The notes beneath the pieces were generated by a model. That model was given only the letters and a program-made list of their open reading frames with translations, was not told where the DNA came from and searched no databases. DNA of 64,000 bases from Cycas panzhihuaensis (Eukaryota; Cycadophyta), in NCBI GenBank assembly GCA_023213395.1, contig CM041465.1:175777741-175841740 (forward strand), given 5' to 3'. Below are positions 11,586-23,290 of this stretch, piece after piece; within the stretch, counting starts at the first letter, position 1, and the number at the start of each line of letters is the position of its first letter. Made by a program: the position numbers and the translations under genes.

Positions 11586-12065
11586 ATGACTAGAACCTTG
11601 GACCTCTCCCCTCATTCCTATGAATCTTCATCGTCTTCGCCCATGGGGGATTCTGATCTCCTCCTCCTCGAATCGCCGAACAATCGCCTAGTCAGTCTAC
11701 TCGAACGTAAGAAACCCAAACCCGGTACCTCCCAAAGAGCAGGCATTATCTGCAAGATACTGGAGATAATACTCAACTCTTATGGCCTGGTGTGCAATGG
11801 CATGGTTGCATCTCCTTCACCTACTCCTTCACCCACACATTCTGCTATTACAAGCCCTACCCCTTCTCCAACAGGTGGTACGACCTCACCAGCCAGCTCT
11901 GCATCTCTAGGGAGCAACCCGTCATCGATATCCCCATTATCCATCCTCCGCGTGTATCATTCATGGCAGAAGCATAGGTGTGGAAGTAAATTACAGATGG
12001 TGGTAGAGTATTACAGAATACAGCGGTGGCATATCGCAGTGGTAGCACCATTTCTTTATTGTTGA
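11586..12065 (+). other. GC-rich open region of unknown origin in element G
   Basis: Two overlapping plus-strand frames are open. The 159-codon frame has a Ser/Pro/Thr-rich centre (SPSPTPSPTHSAITSPTPSP). The frame through 11711-11977 reads like a folded protein (WPGVQWHGCISFTYSF, KPYPFSNRWYDLTSQL, VIDIPIIHPPRVSF). I recognise neither. The GC content and lack of stops differ sharply from the AT-rich element around it, suggesting host gene sequence captured with the SR fragment, possibly including its upstream exon or UTR. It could equally be non-coding GC-rich leader of that gene. Confidence 0.4.
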
Positions 12066-13338
12066 TTCAAAATTTTCCTTTTTTAATTTTTTATAAAGCT
12101 TAAAAAATTTTAATTATATTGTATACATTTTTAAATATAGGGTTTAAAATCATACAAGCCCCCTTGTAGTTTTAGCCCCCAGTAACATCCCTTCATGTGA
12201 GCATAAGTTCATTTTTAAAAAGGGCTAACTTAATTTTTATTACATTTTTTTTCTTTTTCTTTTTTTTATTTTTTATTTTACATAAGGTACCTGGTAAACT
12301 TTTACCATAACTTTTCATTAGCTCATTAATTTTTTACAAAACCTATCCCATTATGTCTAGAATTTTTTGAGGTATGATTTTGACTGATCATATGCCCTAT
12401 TTAGAGCTGATTTGACTAGGTTTCAATCAGTTTAAAGTCAAGTATTGATTTTCAAAGTCATTTTAAACTATTTTCATAAAAACTCTTTTGTATTAGATTA
12501 TATTTTATCACTGGGAGATTATTTTCTACCTATATTTATTCTACAGTCATTTATTTCCATCAAACTTCATCACCATCTATTTATTTTATTTTTTAAGATT
12601 TATTTTAATCGATGAAAGTGACACTTTAGTAATTTTTAAACATTTTACTATAAAAGTACTTGTTACTAATTTTATTATAACTTTTATGTTTTACATCCGA
12701 ATTTAGATTTGTCAGTTTTGTTAGGAAGCTGCCTCACTCCTCTTTGAATTGACACTATTATTTATAAGTTTTAAAGTATTCTCTATAATTTTTAAATCCA
12801 TCAAAGTTGACGTACATAATAGTCTCTAATTTATCATTATTGCATATTTACCTATATTATTTCTCAATTTTTTTTAGCTGATTATCATTTTTATAATATT
12901 TTGAGCCCTAGGGTCCTGTTAAGCCTTAAAAAGAGGACTGTACCTTTGGTTCATTAAAATATTCACTTGTAGGAACCTGTTTTTAAAATAGTCAATTCCA
13001 TTGAATAGTTTTTTCGTTGATCTTCATATTGGTATAATTTCACCTTATTCTGACATTGTTTAGTACATATTTAAAGCTACTAAATTTGAGCATTCAATTA
13101 TATACTAACAGGCTTATCTTAAGAACCTTTTATTTTTTTTCATCTTCAAAGTTTCAATTTAGACCTAGTTAAGAGGATCTTTGTTATATTCAAAATTTAC
13201 TTATATTTCAAAATTTATCTGAAATTATATCTTATAAGTTTGTCATATTTGTTGATTTATTGAGTCTTTTTGATTTGATAAAAGTATATTCCTTTTTATG
13301 TACTAAAGGTTTATGTAAAATTGTAATCAATCTTGATC
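12066..13338. other. Element G internal AT-rich DNA, no gene
   Basis: Between the captured island and the gag remnant. Many T-rich runs and no open frame above background. It might be intron sequence brought along with the captured gene piece, but nothing in it shows that. Confidence 0.45.
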
Positions 13339-13965
13339 AAGTACAATTTTCTGTATTTGATGGCCATAATTTTTTACTATGGCATCAAACAATGCAAAAT
13401 TATTTTATTACACATGATCTTTGGAAATACTTATAGGATGACTATGATGTTAGTATTAAGGAAAACATTAAAAAAGATAATGAAGCCTTAGCTTTATTAT
13501 TTTTCACTATAGATGATGAAGTATTTTTTAGAGTTTATGAATTAACAACTTCCAAATTCATGTGGGATATATTGATTTCTACTTATGAGGGAGATACCCT
13601 CAATGAATTTAATATTGATTTTATTGAGCATGTGAGACAAGTGACAATACAAGTGCATTCTAATGAAAATACCAAGGAAGATTTAAGTTAATGCATGATC
13701 ATCTTATTGTACAAGAACCTGATCCTCCATTTGAGGGGGAGAGATATGATGATATGATAATTGCACATATCATAAAGACTTCAGAAGACAAAGTTCAAGT
13801 TTAAAATTTTCTTAATGTTCTAGTTGACAAAGTTAAAGTTGTAGCTACACATATATGTTTGAATCAAGCTTCATTTACTTACAGATTTTTTGCACCATTC
13901 AATGGTGAAGATACATGCATTGCTATAAGGTTGAGACGAGTTAATAAAGATCAAGCTACAAAATA
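13339..13965 (+). pseudogene. Element G copia-type gag remnant
   Basis: The plus strand reads FSVFDGHNFLLWHQTMQNYF, then THDLWKYL with a stop, DNEALALLFFTIDDEVFFRV and TSKFMWDILISTYEG. This is the UBN2/DUF4219 pattern of Ty1/copia Gag (FDGxNY..W...M, LW, A...I..., W..L...Y.G). At least three stops interrupt it. Gag packages the RNA in the virus-like particle. Its position just before the 3' LTR, with no pol behind it, indicates a large internal rearrangement or deletion in G. Confidence 0.75.
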
Positions 13966-14046
13966 AATTTTTAAAGTTTTTTTCAAGTACAAATTCCATA
14001 AGTTTAAAGAGAAGACATTATCCGTGATGACCATTAAAGGGAAGAC

Positions 14047-14420
14047 TGTTGGGATTAATGTTGACCACCCCACTCCCACCTTCCAACCAGGAGTACACAC
14101 CTCACTCTCATCAATTTACACATGTGGGTGCTCACATGTATAGGTACGTATAAGGTAAGGTTGATTTAATTTAAGTTAATTTGAGTTAAGTTATATTTTA
14201 TTGTTATTTAAATTTTAGGGGTTAAGGAGTTTCCCTCCTCTCCCAAACTATATATTTTGAGGGGTGTACAACCCTACTGTCTTTAGACACTGCCTACTTT
14301 TGGATATTTGTAAAGCTCTCTCTCAAAGATGGATTGAATACAAATGCTCTTGTGTTTATGCTACATGGTTTTATATATGTGTTTATGTTCTGCCTTGTTC
14401 TCCATGATCATTTTCCTTCA
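14047..14420 (+). repeat. Element G 3' LTR
   Basis: Starts TGTTGGGATTAATG, ends CCTTCA, preceded by the purine tract taaagggaagac and followed by the TSD copy ttaaa. Partner of 8794-9174. Confidence 0.9.
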
Positions 14421-17248
14421 TTAAAGGGGCATAACATTGATTGAGGACTTATCATAAATAATACATCTTTTAATATTGATGTCATCTTTAAGAATTTTAG
14501 TATAAAATGACATAGTCTCACTATCATTCCTTTTCTAACATGGAGGGATCCAAGTGTAAAGTTAGTTTGAGGGGTAAGTTAGACCTAAGCACACTAAGAG
14601 TATCAAGTAAGAATTGTCTTTTATCAAGGCAACTCTTAAGGAGGTCCATGATAAAAATTCCTATAGGAATAGTCTTTAACTCCTCCATTAGAGGGAAAGT
14701 TCCTTCCTTTTTGTATTAAAAAATAGGCCTAAAATGAATAGATCTAATGACTTATCCTTAGGTGGGAAATCCCCATCAAGTGGTTTAGAAGAAGTGTGGA
14801 CCTTAGTAGCCCCCACCATATTGATAGTTTTCTTGGGTACTTTAATTCTATGAGGTGGTTTATTTAATATGTTGGTCCTTTTATCATTACAAGTAAGTGA
14901 TGATAATTTTTTCTTGCTAGCCTGAAAGTTAGAATCTTTGGCATCACTATCATCTTGCACCTTAGACTTGCGATTTTCCTCAATTCCCTTTATATTGTAG
15001 TTAAGAAGTGGGTTTTCATGGATAAGTTATTCTTGGTTTAGCTTGGAGGTAGGCTTTTCACTACCCTAACCGCATTGACTAAGGGCTTTGAGCTTATGAC
15101 AATCTTCTTAATAATGTGTATTAGTTTGGTAATAAGGGCATTTAGGCATCTTTGTAAGAGGTGATTTATTAGGGTCTTTTTTTTATTTACTGTAATGAAT
15201 AACTTTAGTTTCCTTTTTAGGCCTAAGGGTCAGAGAAGAGTTAACTCATAATTTGGTATTAATGAACCTTTCTAAGGCTTGAACAATAAAGGTAAGGTGA
15301 TCAGAGGTACAATCTCCTTATGATAGTTTTGACCCCAATCTAGTGCAACCTTCTCTTTGGGTGCAGGAGGCTTGTTTATCCTTTTGACCCTAGCCTAGAT
15401 CTTGAAAACTTTAAGAGCTAAGCATTTCTTGATGGATTCTTCATAAGAGGTAGGCCCCAACTTGAGGACCTAGAGGTGTACCTAGGGTCTTTAGGCATTA
15501 GTGAAGATATTAAAGAGTAAGCCATAATCTAGGAGAGCTTGAAAACTATGGACCAAATCCTAAAAATGACACACAAAGTCATGGGATGACTCATCATCAC
15601 CTTGCTTAACAGAAAGTAGAGTTTTAGTGTTAGTATTGAATGGCCTAGATACATCAAAGTAGCTTATAAAAATATCAACTAATTATTGGAAAGATAAAAT
15701 AGATGCGTGTTTTAACCTATAAAACAACTTCAAGGCATTACCCTAAAGGGTTTTTGAAAATAATTATATCATTAAGTAGTTGTAAGGGAGGTAGTTGGTA
15801 CATGCAGGAGCAAAAGCTTGCATACGTCTTGTTGGATATTGAGTTGCCTCCCCTAAAAATTTAGGCAACTTAAGTATAAAGGAAGGTAGTGGAGAAAGGA
15901 GAATCTCTTATGGAAAGAGGTTCCTCTTGTAGTCAACATAAGACCTCATTACCCTTAATGAGAAAGTCATTTAAAGGTCTATTTACATAGGTATTAGGTT
16001 TCTAGGTGCCTCACCATAGGTGGTGTACTTAGGATAAGATAGATGTGGTTGTTCTAAATATCCAAGATAAGGTCTTATACTAAGGTGGAAAGTGTCTGCC
16101 CTATGGGGAGGGAAGTCTCTTAGATGGTGGGAGGTGGGAGGAACATATGGCCCATAACTAATAGGTTGACTTGAGTAGCCTTGGTAAGTATAAATTGGTA
16201 CTAGACCATAGAAGGATGTAGGGTTTTACCATGACTTAGTGACATGTACATGAAAAACCTATTAGCTTATATTAGGTTTTGGTTGGTGATGTTGATGAAT
16301 AGTAGGCCTATAATATATTTATGAAGATTAAATGAGTAGAGGTTATTGAGTGAGAGGGGATTATGTAGGCATAACTCGTAATCATGGAGGAATGGGTTAC
16401 CTTGAGTATGATAACTCATCCTAACAAATAGTCCAACACCACTTGGTGAAGGAGGAGAGGTAGAAGATGTGAATAAGAGGCCACTACCCTAACCTTGTAA
16501 TAGGTAGACATAAGCCCAAGTTGAGAGGTTACTTGAGAAGTCTCTAGTGGAGAAGCAAACTATTAAATAAAACTAGAACCAATGAAAGGATGTTAGGTAT
16601 AATCACTGGTATTGATGCTTAAGAATAATAAGTGTATAGGAGGCATGTGTCCTTATTCCTGGGTAGTGATATATGAATAAGCATGAGTTAAAGTAACTAG
16701 ACTTGGGGCCTACTCAAAGGGATGTGTAGAGGACAAAGAAGAAGCATGTATAGAGACTCCATAATTATCTTAGGAGATAAGTATTTAATAGTATATATAA
16801 GGATTATGTGATAATATAGGACTATTTACTATGGACGCATCTTTAACTTGTTTATTATATTCTTTATTAGGGATGCCATATAGGAAAGGATCAATGGAAT
16901 ACCCAAATAGGTTCTAAGTTATTCCTTTGGGTACAAGTAAGATAAGATTGGGGTTTATGATTTAGGTCTCACAAGCCTTTCTGAAGTTAATAAAAAGTCT
17001 TCAAGTGGAAGGCCCTAAAGCCTCCTAGATTACCTAAGTAGAACTTATAAAGGATCCATAAAAGTAATGGAATGTAGGAAGAATGGGATGTTTAAAGGTC
17101 ATTGAACTATAATGAAGGGGTGAAGTGGAGTGAACTAAATGCACATATGTTGAAATAGGAATTAAGTAAAATGAGTGAAGTATGAAGTAAATGTATAATT
17201 GAGTGTCATGAAATTAGGAAGTTTTGGTAACTCCCTAGTATGGTCACC
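14421..17248 (-). pseudogene. Element A 5' half: Tat-like gag
   Basis: Minus-strand continuation of element A beyond the G insertion. A recognisable Gag core lies at about 15800-15500: ALKLFYRLKHASILSFQ, LVDIFISYFDVSRPFN, LLSVKQGDDESSHDFVCHF. It aligns with the Gag of C (LKWFYRLPAHSISSFQQLVD, SLKQGHDEINRDFVRRFHDL). A degenerate zinc knuckle follows near 15160-15060. The 5' part (about 16000-17200) is rich in Tyr, Pro and Gly codons. A PBS-like GGTGACCATACTAGGG is read on the minus strand at about 17234-17248. Many stops. The open piece 14688-14960 belongs to the linker between gag and protease. Confidence 0.7.
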
Positions 17249-19850
17249 AAGAATGGATTGGTAGGGGTAATTACCCTTTAGATCCTTAAAGGAAATGAGA
17301 GATTCTTCCAAGGCAAGAAAGAGGAATTGACTCAACATACCCTCATCTCCCTTTCAATTGAAAAGGAGATGTCTTCCTAGGGTATGATAAGGAGTGAAAT
17401 TTAACTAATAATAAACCATTGATCTAGATAATAGATTAAAGTAAAAACAAAACAAAATAAATGAAAAACAAACAATACTAACTAATTCCCCCTAGGAAGA
17501 TAAACAAGCATACAAGAATTCCTAATGAGTGGGAGGATTGTTGGGGTCCTTTCCCAAATAGATGTCACCCTAGGCTCCTTATGTTCTAATCTCCTTAGTT
17601 CTCCTAAATGTGTATTCTAAACTAGACCTCTAACCAACCATAAAAGGAAAAAAAAAACTACGTCACACTAAATACAAATTAGAAGGACTAATAAGTAAGA
17701 AGACTTAGAAGATCTTGGACTCAATATTAACAACCCTATCATGGGTTAGTCATTAAGGACTCCCTCACCCGATGATGATCTACCTATGAAGGTGGATGGC
17801 TTAGGGATATCTGCATCTAATTCTAGTAGGTCTCTAATACTTAGAGGTGAATAAAGAATAGAAGATCCACTCTCAATGCAAAGTGTAGTGGTATGTCATC
17901 ACCTTTGGGGTTTAGAATATGATATAGAAATAATAATCTCTAAGAAGGGTGAGCTTGTATATTGAGGATGCCAAGTCTTGATTATTCAAACACACTTTTA
18001 TGAAGAGAATTCATTATTCTCTAAGAATAGTGAACTTGTACATCAAGGATGTCAAGTCTTGATTAGTCAAACACACTTTTATGAAGAGAATTCATTATTC
18101 TCTAAGAACAGTAAACTTGTACATCAAGGATTCCAAGTCTCAATTGATTAAGAATACTCTCTTAGAGATAATAGGACCTAATCATAGGGGGAAATAAGAA
18201 ATGCTATATACCTATAATGTAATCTATCATGCTTTTTATGATTGCATGGAAAACAACAAATACCTAAACTATACAATTCATGAGATTAAAGAAAATAAAC
18301 TAAACCTAATGCATATATATAGAGGAATGCAATATCTATTTTCCTTTGCTTTATCTTTCACCTTTTGTTTGATGTAAACAACAAAGCAACCAATGCTAGC
18401 ATACACTATAAAGTAATCTAAATTCTCTCATTACACTTATGATTATCCTAATTATATATTTCTTAACTACTTTAATCTTTTATATTTAATAATTAGGGTT
18501 ATACAACTATATGTCATGCAATTAACTTGACCTATTTCTTCTTTTGCCTTTTAAAATAAAAGGGAACAAATTAAGCATTCAAATACCCAACTAATGAAGG
18601 ACAACAAGATCATTTATAATTCCCTTCCTTTTTCATATTTCACTTAATAGAAACAAGGAAGAAATAAACCCTTAAAAAAATGAATGCTACAATAAAAGAA
18701 AAATGAAGGTGTCATGTACCTTTCATCTTTTTGTAGATCCACTAGAATAGGTCATCAATCAAATAAAGCTCTAAGTGAGATAAGTGAGTCTATCTTACAA
18801 CATAAGAGTTAGGAGTATAGATATCCTTATGACTAGTATATAACAAAAAGAATTCAATTCATAACCTTGAATAATAAGGTTTCTATTAAAACTCTAGTAG
18901 TATTTATGTTGTGTTTAAGAAATTTTGGTAGGAAATGATAAAAGAGGAGCCTATAACCCTATGGAAGAGGGCTTAAGGTTATCTTTGGAGTTCCTCCAAA
19001 AAAATTACTCACCTCCTTAAAGAGAGTTCATTAGCACTTGGTCTATGTGAGTAAACTTCTTTATAAGTTATGAGTAGGAGTCTTGTTGATAGGAACCTAG
19101 CCTTTAAATAAAACCAACCATACTAAAACAAAATATGTAAAATGCAAATAAGAAAATAAACTAACTCATTCTTTTTCGTATTTTAAACTCAAAGCATAAA
19201 TTAAGTACTAATTTGAATTTTACAAGCAATGACTAAATAAATCCATTAAAACTTAACTAAAAAACTTTCCAACTTAAAACTAGTCCAGAAAATGAGATAG
19301 GGAGGTGCCTTAGATTTGTACCTTAATCCCCTCTAAGATGCTCCAAGTTAAAGCTCTAGTTAATTAAGAATATAAGAAGAAACTCTTGAAGGTAATAAAA
19401 CCACAAGAATGAAGGACTTATGCCAAGGAGAGGAGAAAAGAGAGAAAACGAAGCCACGAGAAGAATAGAGAAGGAGCCTAAGTATGTACAACCTCAAGTT
19501 GACAAAATCTTCAATCAATGACTTGCAATCTTACTTCCAACTAAGATCTCAAATGGTATAGGTGAAGATAACAACAAGTGAGTCTAAAGACAGACAACAC
19601 TTTGTTGCATCAAATGTCCTACCTTTTTTCTTCACAAATAGAGGGTTATTGATAAAGAAAATTAGAGAGAATGGCTAGGAAAAAGTCATGGGTTGTTGAC
19701 CCATAATTTTCAGAAGAGACTATATCCATACAACAAGCATACACACACACACATTTTTCATGCACAAATAGTCAAAAACATGATGAACTAGTAAAAAATA
19801 CAATCTTAAAATAACTAAAAATGTGATTTTATGATTTATCACATTTTATG
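17249..19850 (-). repeat. Element A 5' LTR (right end uncertain)
   Basis: The inner boundary is inferred from the PBS-like sequence and from resemblance to the end of the C LTR: attggtaggggtaattaccct here, actacggggtagtgtccct in C. No coding region within. The outer end is not visible, and the limit given assumes a length like the 2.6-kb LTRs of C. Contains an 81-bp tandem repeat. No second LTR of A is present, because the 3' end is truncated near 6.85 kb. Confidence 0.5.
17938..18150. repeat. 81-bp tandem repeat, about 2.6 copies
   Basis: The string ctctaagaa recurs at 17938, 18019 and 18100, and each copy continues with a cttgta...aaggat...caagtct segment and, in the first two, cacacttttatgaagagaat. 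The third copy is incomplete. It lies inside the element A LTR. Confidence 0.9.
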
Positions 19851-20339
19851 AAGAAAATCACATTTTTGGGCAACACCAAAAACATGACAAACTAGTAAAA
19901 AATATGATAAATGATCCAAAAATATGATTTTAAAATTACTAAAGATGCAATTTTAGCATTAAAAATGTGATAAATAAAAGTTGACAAATCTAGCATGTGA
20001 TCTCAAATTTTTCAAAATAAGTCCATTAACATCTTGGAAGTGTTAGATAAAGCCAATGAGGAGTTAAACAAAGTGAAATCATCAATTGAAGACATGATAA
20101 AAATAACTGATTAATAAGTCAGAGGCCTAAAAATTCATAGAAAATAGAAGAAAAGTGGAGCAATATCCTAGAGCAAGCTTGGAGGTACCAAAAAAGTGTA
20201 CATGTCAAGATTTATATATAATAGGTAGTGGGGGAATTGCAATCACATACCAAATCATTTACTAAAACATCATGTCATATAATCAATAATCAAAATAATC
20301 ATCTAAATAAACCCTAGTGGAAAATAGGATGAGTTATGA
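19801..20339. other. AT-rich stretch with short inverted repeats
   Basis: No gene. Contains a 10-bp inverted repeat aaaatgtgat/atcacatttt at 19817-19847 and related copies of atgtgat and acatga downstream. Left border of the chromovirus remnant is near the right end. Confidence 0.5.
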
Positions 20340-21645
20340 ACCTGGCCACATCGAAGAGGGGCAGAGCATGGTGAAACACCTATATTCTCACAACATACCA
20401 TTCTATACCATTAGGAGGTCATGCTAAGTTTGATAAAATATATTGTTGCATCTATAGGGACTTCTATTGGCCATAAATAAAAGCCAACATGTTTATCTTT
20501 ATCTTTGAATATAACATTTACCTATATAATTACTTAGAAATAATTTCCCAACTAGGCCTCCTCTAGTCTCTTCATGTTCCTCAAGCTAAATTATAGGATA
20601 TTAGTATGGATTTCATCAGCAGTCTTCCTCCTTCTACTAATTGTTACTCTATCTAGGTTATCATTAACATGCTAATAAAATATACTTGCTTCTTACCTAT
20701 CCATATCATATAAAATCCCTTGGCTTGCTAAGACGTATATCTAATTAGTTTTTTGATTCTACACTTTTCCTTTTCTATAGTCTGTGATTGTGATGCTAAT
20801 TCATCAACTCATTCTAATAGGAGCTCTTTTGTACTTTAGGCACTACCTTCAACATAAGTTGAGCTTCTTATCCTCAAATTAATAGCCAATCTAAAGTGCT
20901 TAACAAAACCATAGAGACCTACTTATATTTTAAAGTCTAAATATAAAAATAAAGAAACATCTTGGTTAGCTCTCATCGAACCTTGGCAGAATTCTTCTCA
21001 CTATTCTTCCATTGGTATATCAATGTTTTTATCTTTACAACTACCCCCAACTATCCCACCATATATTTGCCACTAATTTATGCATAAATGTCATACTATA
21101 AAAACTCTATGATGTGGACCATATCTTCAACATCCTTAAGGAAGATTTATCTAGTGCTCAAAACCATATGAAATAGCTTATTGATTACCATCACTTTGAC
21201 CTCTCTTTTTTAGCTGGTGACCTAGTATTCATTTGTCTCCAACCATATAAGTAGCAATCTCTTAAAAAGCATAGAAACCATAAGTTGAATTACCATTACT
21301 ATATCCCCTATAACATCATCCACCATATTAAAGAAGTTGCCTATGCTTTAGAACTCCCTCTCAATACTAAAATCCATAATGTCTTCCATGTTTCCTGTCT
21401 CAAGAAGCACCTTAGTCCTTCCACTAATCCCTAAATAGCCCTTCCCATCCTAGATAAAGAACAACTTCTCATTGTTCCTCTTAATCATATCTTGGCTAGT
21501 CACCAATGCTGTCTTTGCAATAGAACCATTTTAGAATATCTTTTGCAATGAGTTAGCTACAAACTAAAGAAAACAACATGGGAATTAATAGAGTTTATTT
21601 GATAGCATCTGCATCTTTCCAACTTTAAGGACTTAGTATCTCGTA
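20340..21645 (+). mobile_element. Chromovirus remnant H: integrase C-terminal half and chromodomain
   Basis: Plus-strand Ty3 chromovirus pol read with frameshifts: a zinc-finger/linker piece near 20400 (GHAKFDKIYCC, RDFYWP), the integrase core with DISMDFISSLP near 20600, then GDLVFICLQPYK, a VAYALELPLNTKIHNVFHVSCLK-type segment (typical of the integrase C-terminus) and finally RTILEYLLQ and TTWELIEFI at 21517-21600, the chromodomain that targets insertion to methylated histones. Stops every few dozen codons. RT, protease and gag are missing, so only the 3' end remains. Confidence 0.8.
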
Positions 21646-22030
21646 AGGGGTACCCACTACATAACTACCTCTTTAGTGGGACTTGATATACAATTAAAGT
21701 ATTTGTGAGATTTGACTACTAACATGTGACTATAGAACCTAAGTATTAGTGTTATCTCTTAACATTTATGTGGGGGTTGTTTTCACGTGCTAATAACATT
21801 TTAGGAAAGAGGACTCCTTTGTTTATACAAGGTCTTATTAGATATTAATGACTATATTTTATCAAGTCTATTATAATTGGTGTATTAGAATCTTACGTTT
21901 GGTCTTCTATAATCAGTCTCCATTGTGCTTAAAATATTATAACCATCTCTTTGCTATAATAAAAGTGATCTATCTTATTATTCTACTATATTTGTGGTCT
22001 TTCCTTACTTTTTTTTTGTAAACAAATTAT
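21646..22030 (+). repeat. Probable 3' LTR remnant of element H
   Basis: Follows the chromodomain after a purine-rich ctcgtaagggg. Contains a long non-coding stretch ending with ataataaaag, a possible polyadenylation signal. No partner LTR in the window, so both ends are uncertain. Confidence 0.4.
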
Positions 22031-22144
22031 GGAGAAAGCTAAGTGAAGAATGCTCCACTCACTCAAAGATTGATCATAATTTATAGAATTCTCAAATGAT
22101 GGGTGTAAAGGGTAGTACGAAAATACTATAATAACCTAGGAAAT

Positions 22145-22468
22145 TATTAGGAAACACCTATATGCAAGCATGTTGATAGAATCTTTCACATCAAGTAGAT
22201 CACAACAAAATCAATGCACACATGACATCTGAATTATCGTGGAAAATCCTTACCAGTGACAACCCATAAAAAATAGTATTATTCACAATTTTGATAAAAT
22301 TAGTATTACAACATAGATGGACTTTGATCTATATTTATAGATCTAAAGTACCTTGATTAATGTTACATCAAGTAATTACATTCATTGACTCATCCAATAT
22401 ACAACAACATTATCCATATATAAATATACCACACATTAATATTAGTGAGTATATAATATATTCCAACA
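22145..22468 (-). repeat. Element E 3' LTR
   Basis: Aligns end to end with 25850-26173, sharing aacatagatggactttgatc, tatccatatataaatatacc and atattccaaca. Same length, 324 bp. Confidence 0.88.
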
Positions 22469-22875
22469 TTCCCTCTTATTGTAAATATAGGGTATCAAGG
22501 TTTATCCTTGGTAATAGATTCTCTCTCAAGGATAACCTTACCCAATATGCATGAATGTCAATGTAGTGATCTTCAATTTGAGCTTGGTGAACATATCTAT
22601 AAGTTGATCTATACTTGGATAAACTTCAATCTGTATCTTCCCTAATCTGATGTTCTCTTCGATGTAATGGTGCTATGCCTCATATGTATACGATTCTTTG
22701 GATGTGACTCCAATAGTCCCTAAAACTATACAACTCTCTCTGCACTTGATATTTTGTCCATAAAACTTAGTCATTTTCCTTTGACCAAACTAAGAGGTTG
22801 AACCACTTGAACCATATGGATCTCCTCTTCAAGTCTCTATTAAGGAATGCTGATATAATGTGATGTGACAACTAA

Positions 22876-23290
22876 CTAGATAAAGCTATAAAAGTAAGGA
22901 TCAAATAGACCAATAAACATAGAGACTGGTGTAAATGTCTCCTCATACTTTAATCCTTCTTTTATTAGAAATCTCCTACACAATAAGTCTTGCTCACTTA
23001 CAAATTGACTAAGTTCTTTCCTTGGAGATAAGGGACTAAAATCCCACACAACACTCCTCCAATACAACTCTTCATTGTAAATCTTCACTTGCTGAAATGT
23101 TGGTATCTATCTCAAGGTTTGATTAGCATACTGATCCTTAATCTTCAATGATCCTATAGGTCTTCAACCATCAATGGAATATGGGGTTGCAATCCATGTC
23201 TCTTCAACCAATGGCTCCCTATCATCTATCTTCCATTAGGTCCTACTTCTATCTCAAACATACGTTAGGTAAACAAACCTCCGCACCTGC
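22876..23290 (-). pseudogene. Element E copia reverse transcriptase fragment
   Basis: The minus-strand frame contains LLCRRFLIKEGLKYEETFTP followed by VS. This corresponds to the Ty1/copia RT segment ending in the conserved Y.ETFSPV motif near the RT N-terminus. The downstream palm with the YVDD box is not found. One visible frame plus shifted remnants up to about 23290. Confidence 0.65.

Larger units (their letters stand above)
8794..14420 (+). mobile_element. Element G: Ty1/copia-type LTR element with captured gene fragment
   Basis: Bounded by two similar LTRs (8794-9174 and 14047-14420) and by a perfect 5-bp duplication TTAAA (8789-8793 and 14421-14425), so both ends are original. A primer-binding site similar to the initiator-tRNA(Met) complement (TGGTATCAGAG) follows the left LTR and a purine tract (taaagggaagac) precedes the right one. 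The only retroelement coding left is a copia-type gag near the 3' end. No protease, integrase or RT was found, so G is non-autonomous. The 5' half is AT-rich with a GC-richer island at 11.3-12.06 kb that includes a splicing-factor gene fragment. It inserted into the protease region of element A. Confidence 0.88.

Noticed and set aside
17938-18150. Possible CRISPR-like spaced repeats
   Set aside because: Direct 81-bp units without unique spacers, in plant retrotransposon DNA.
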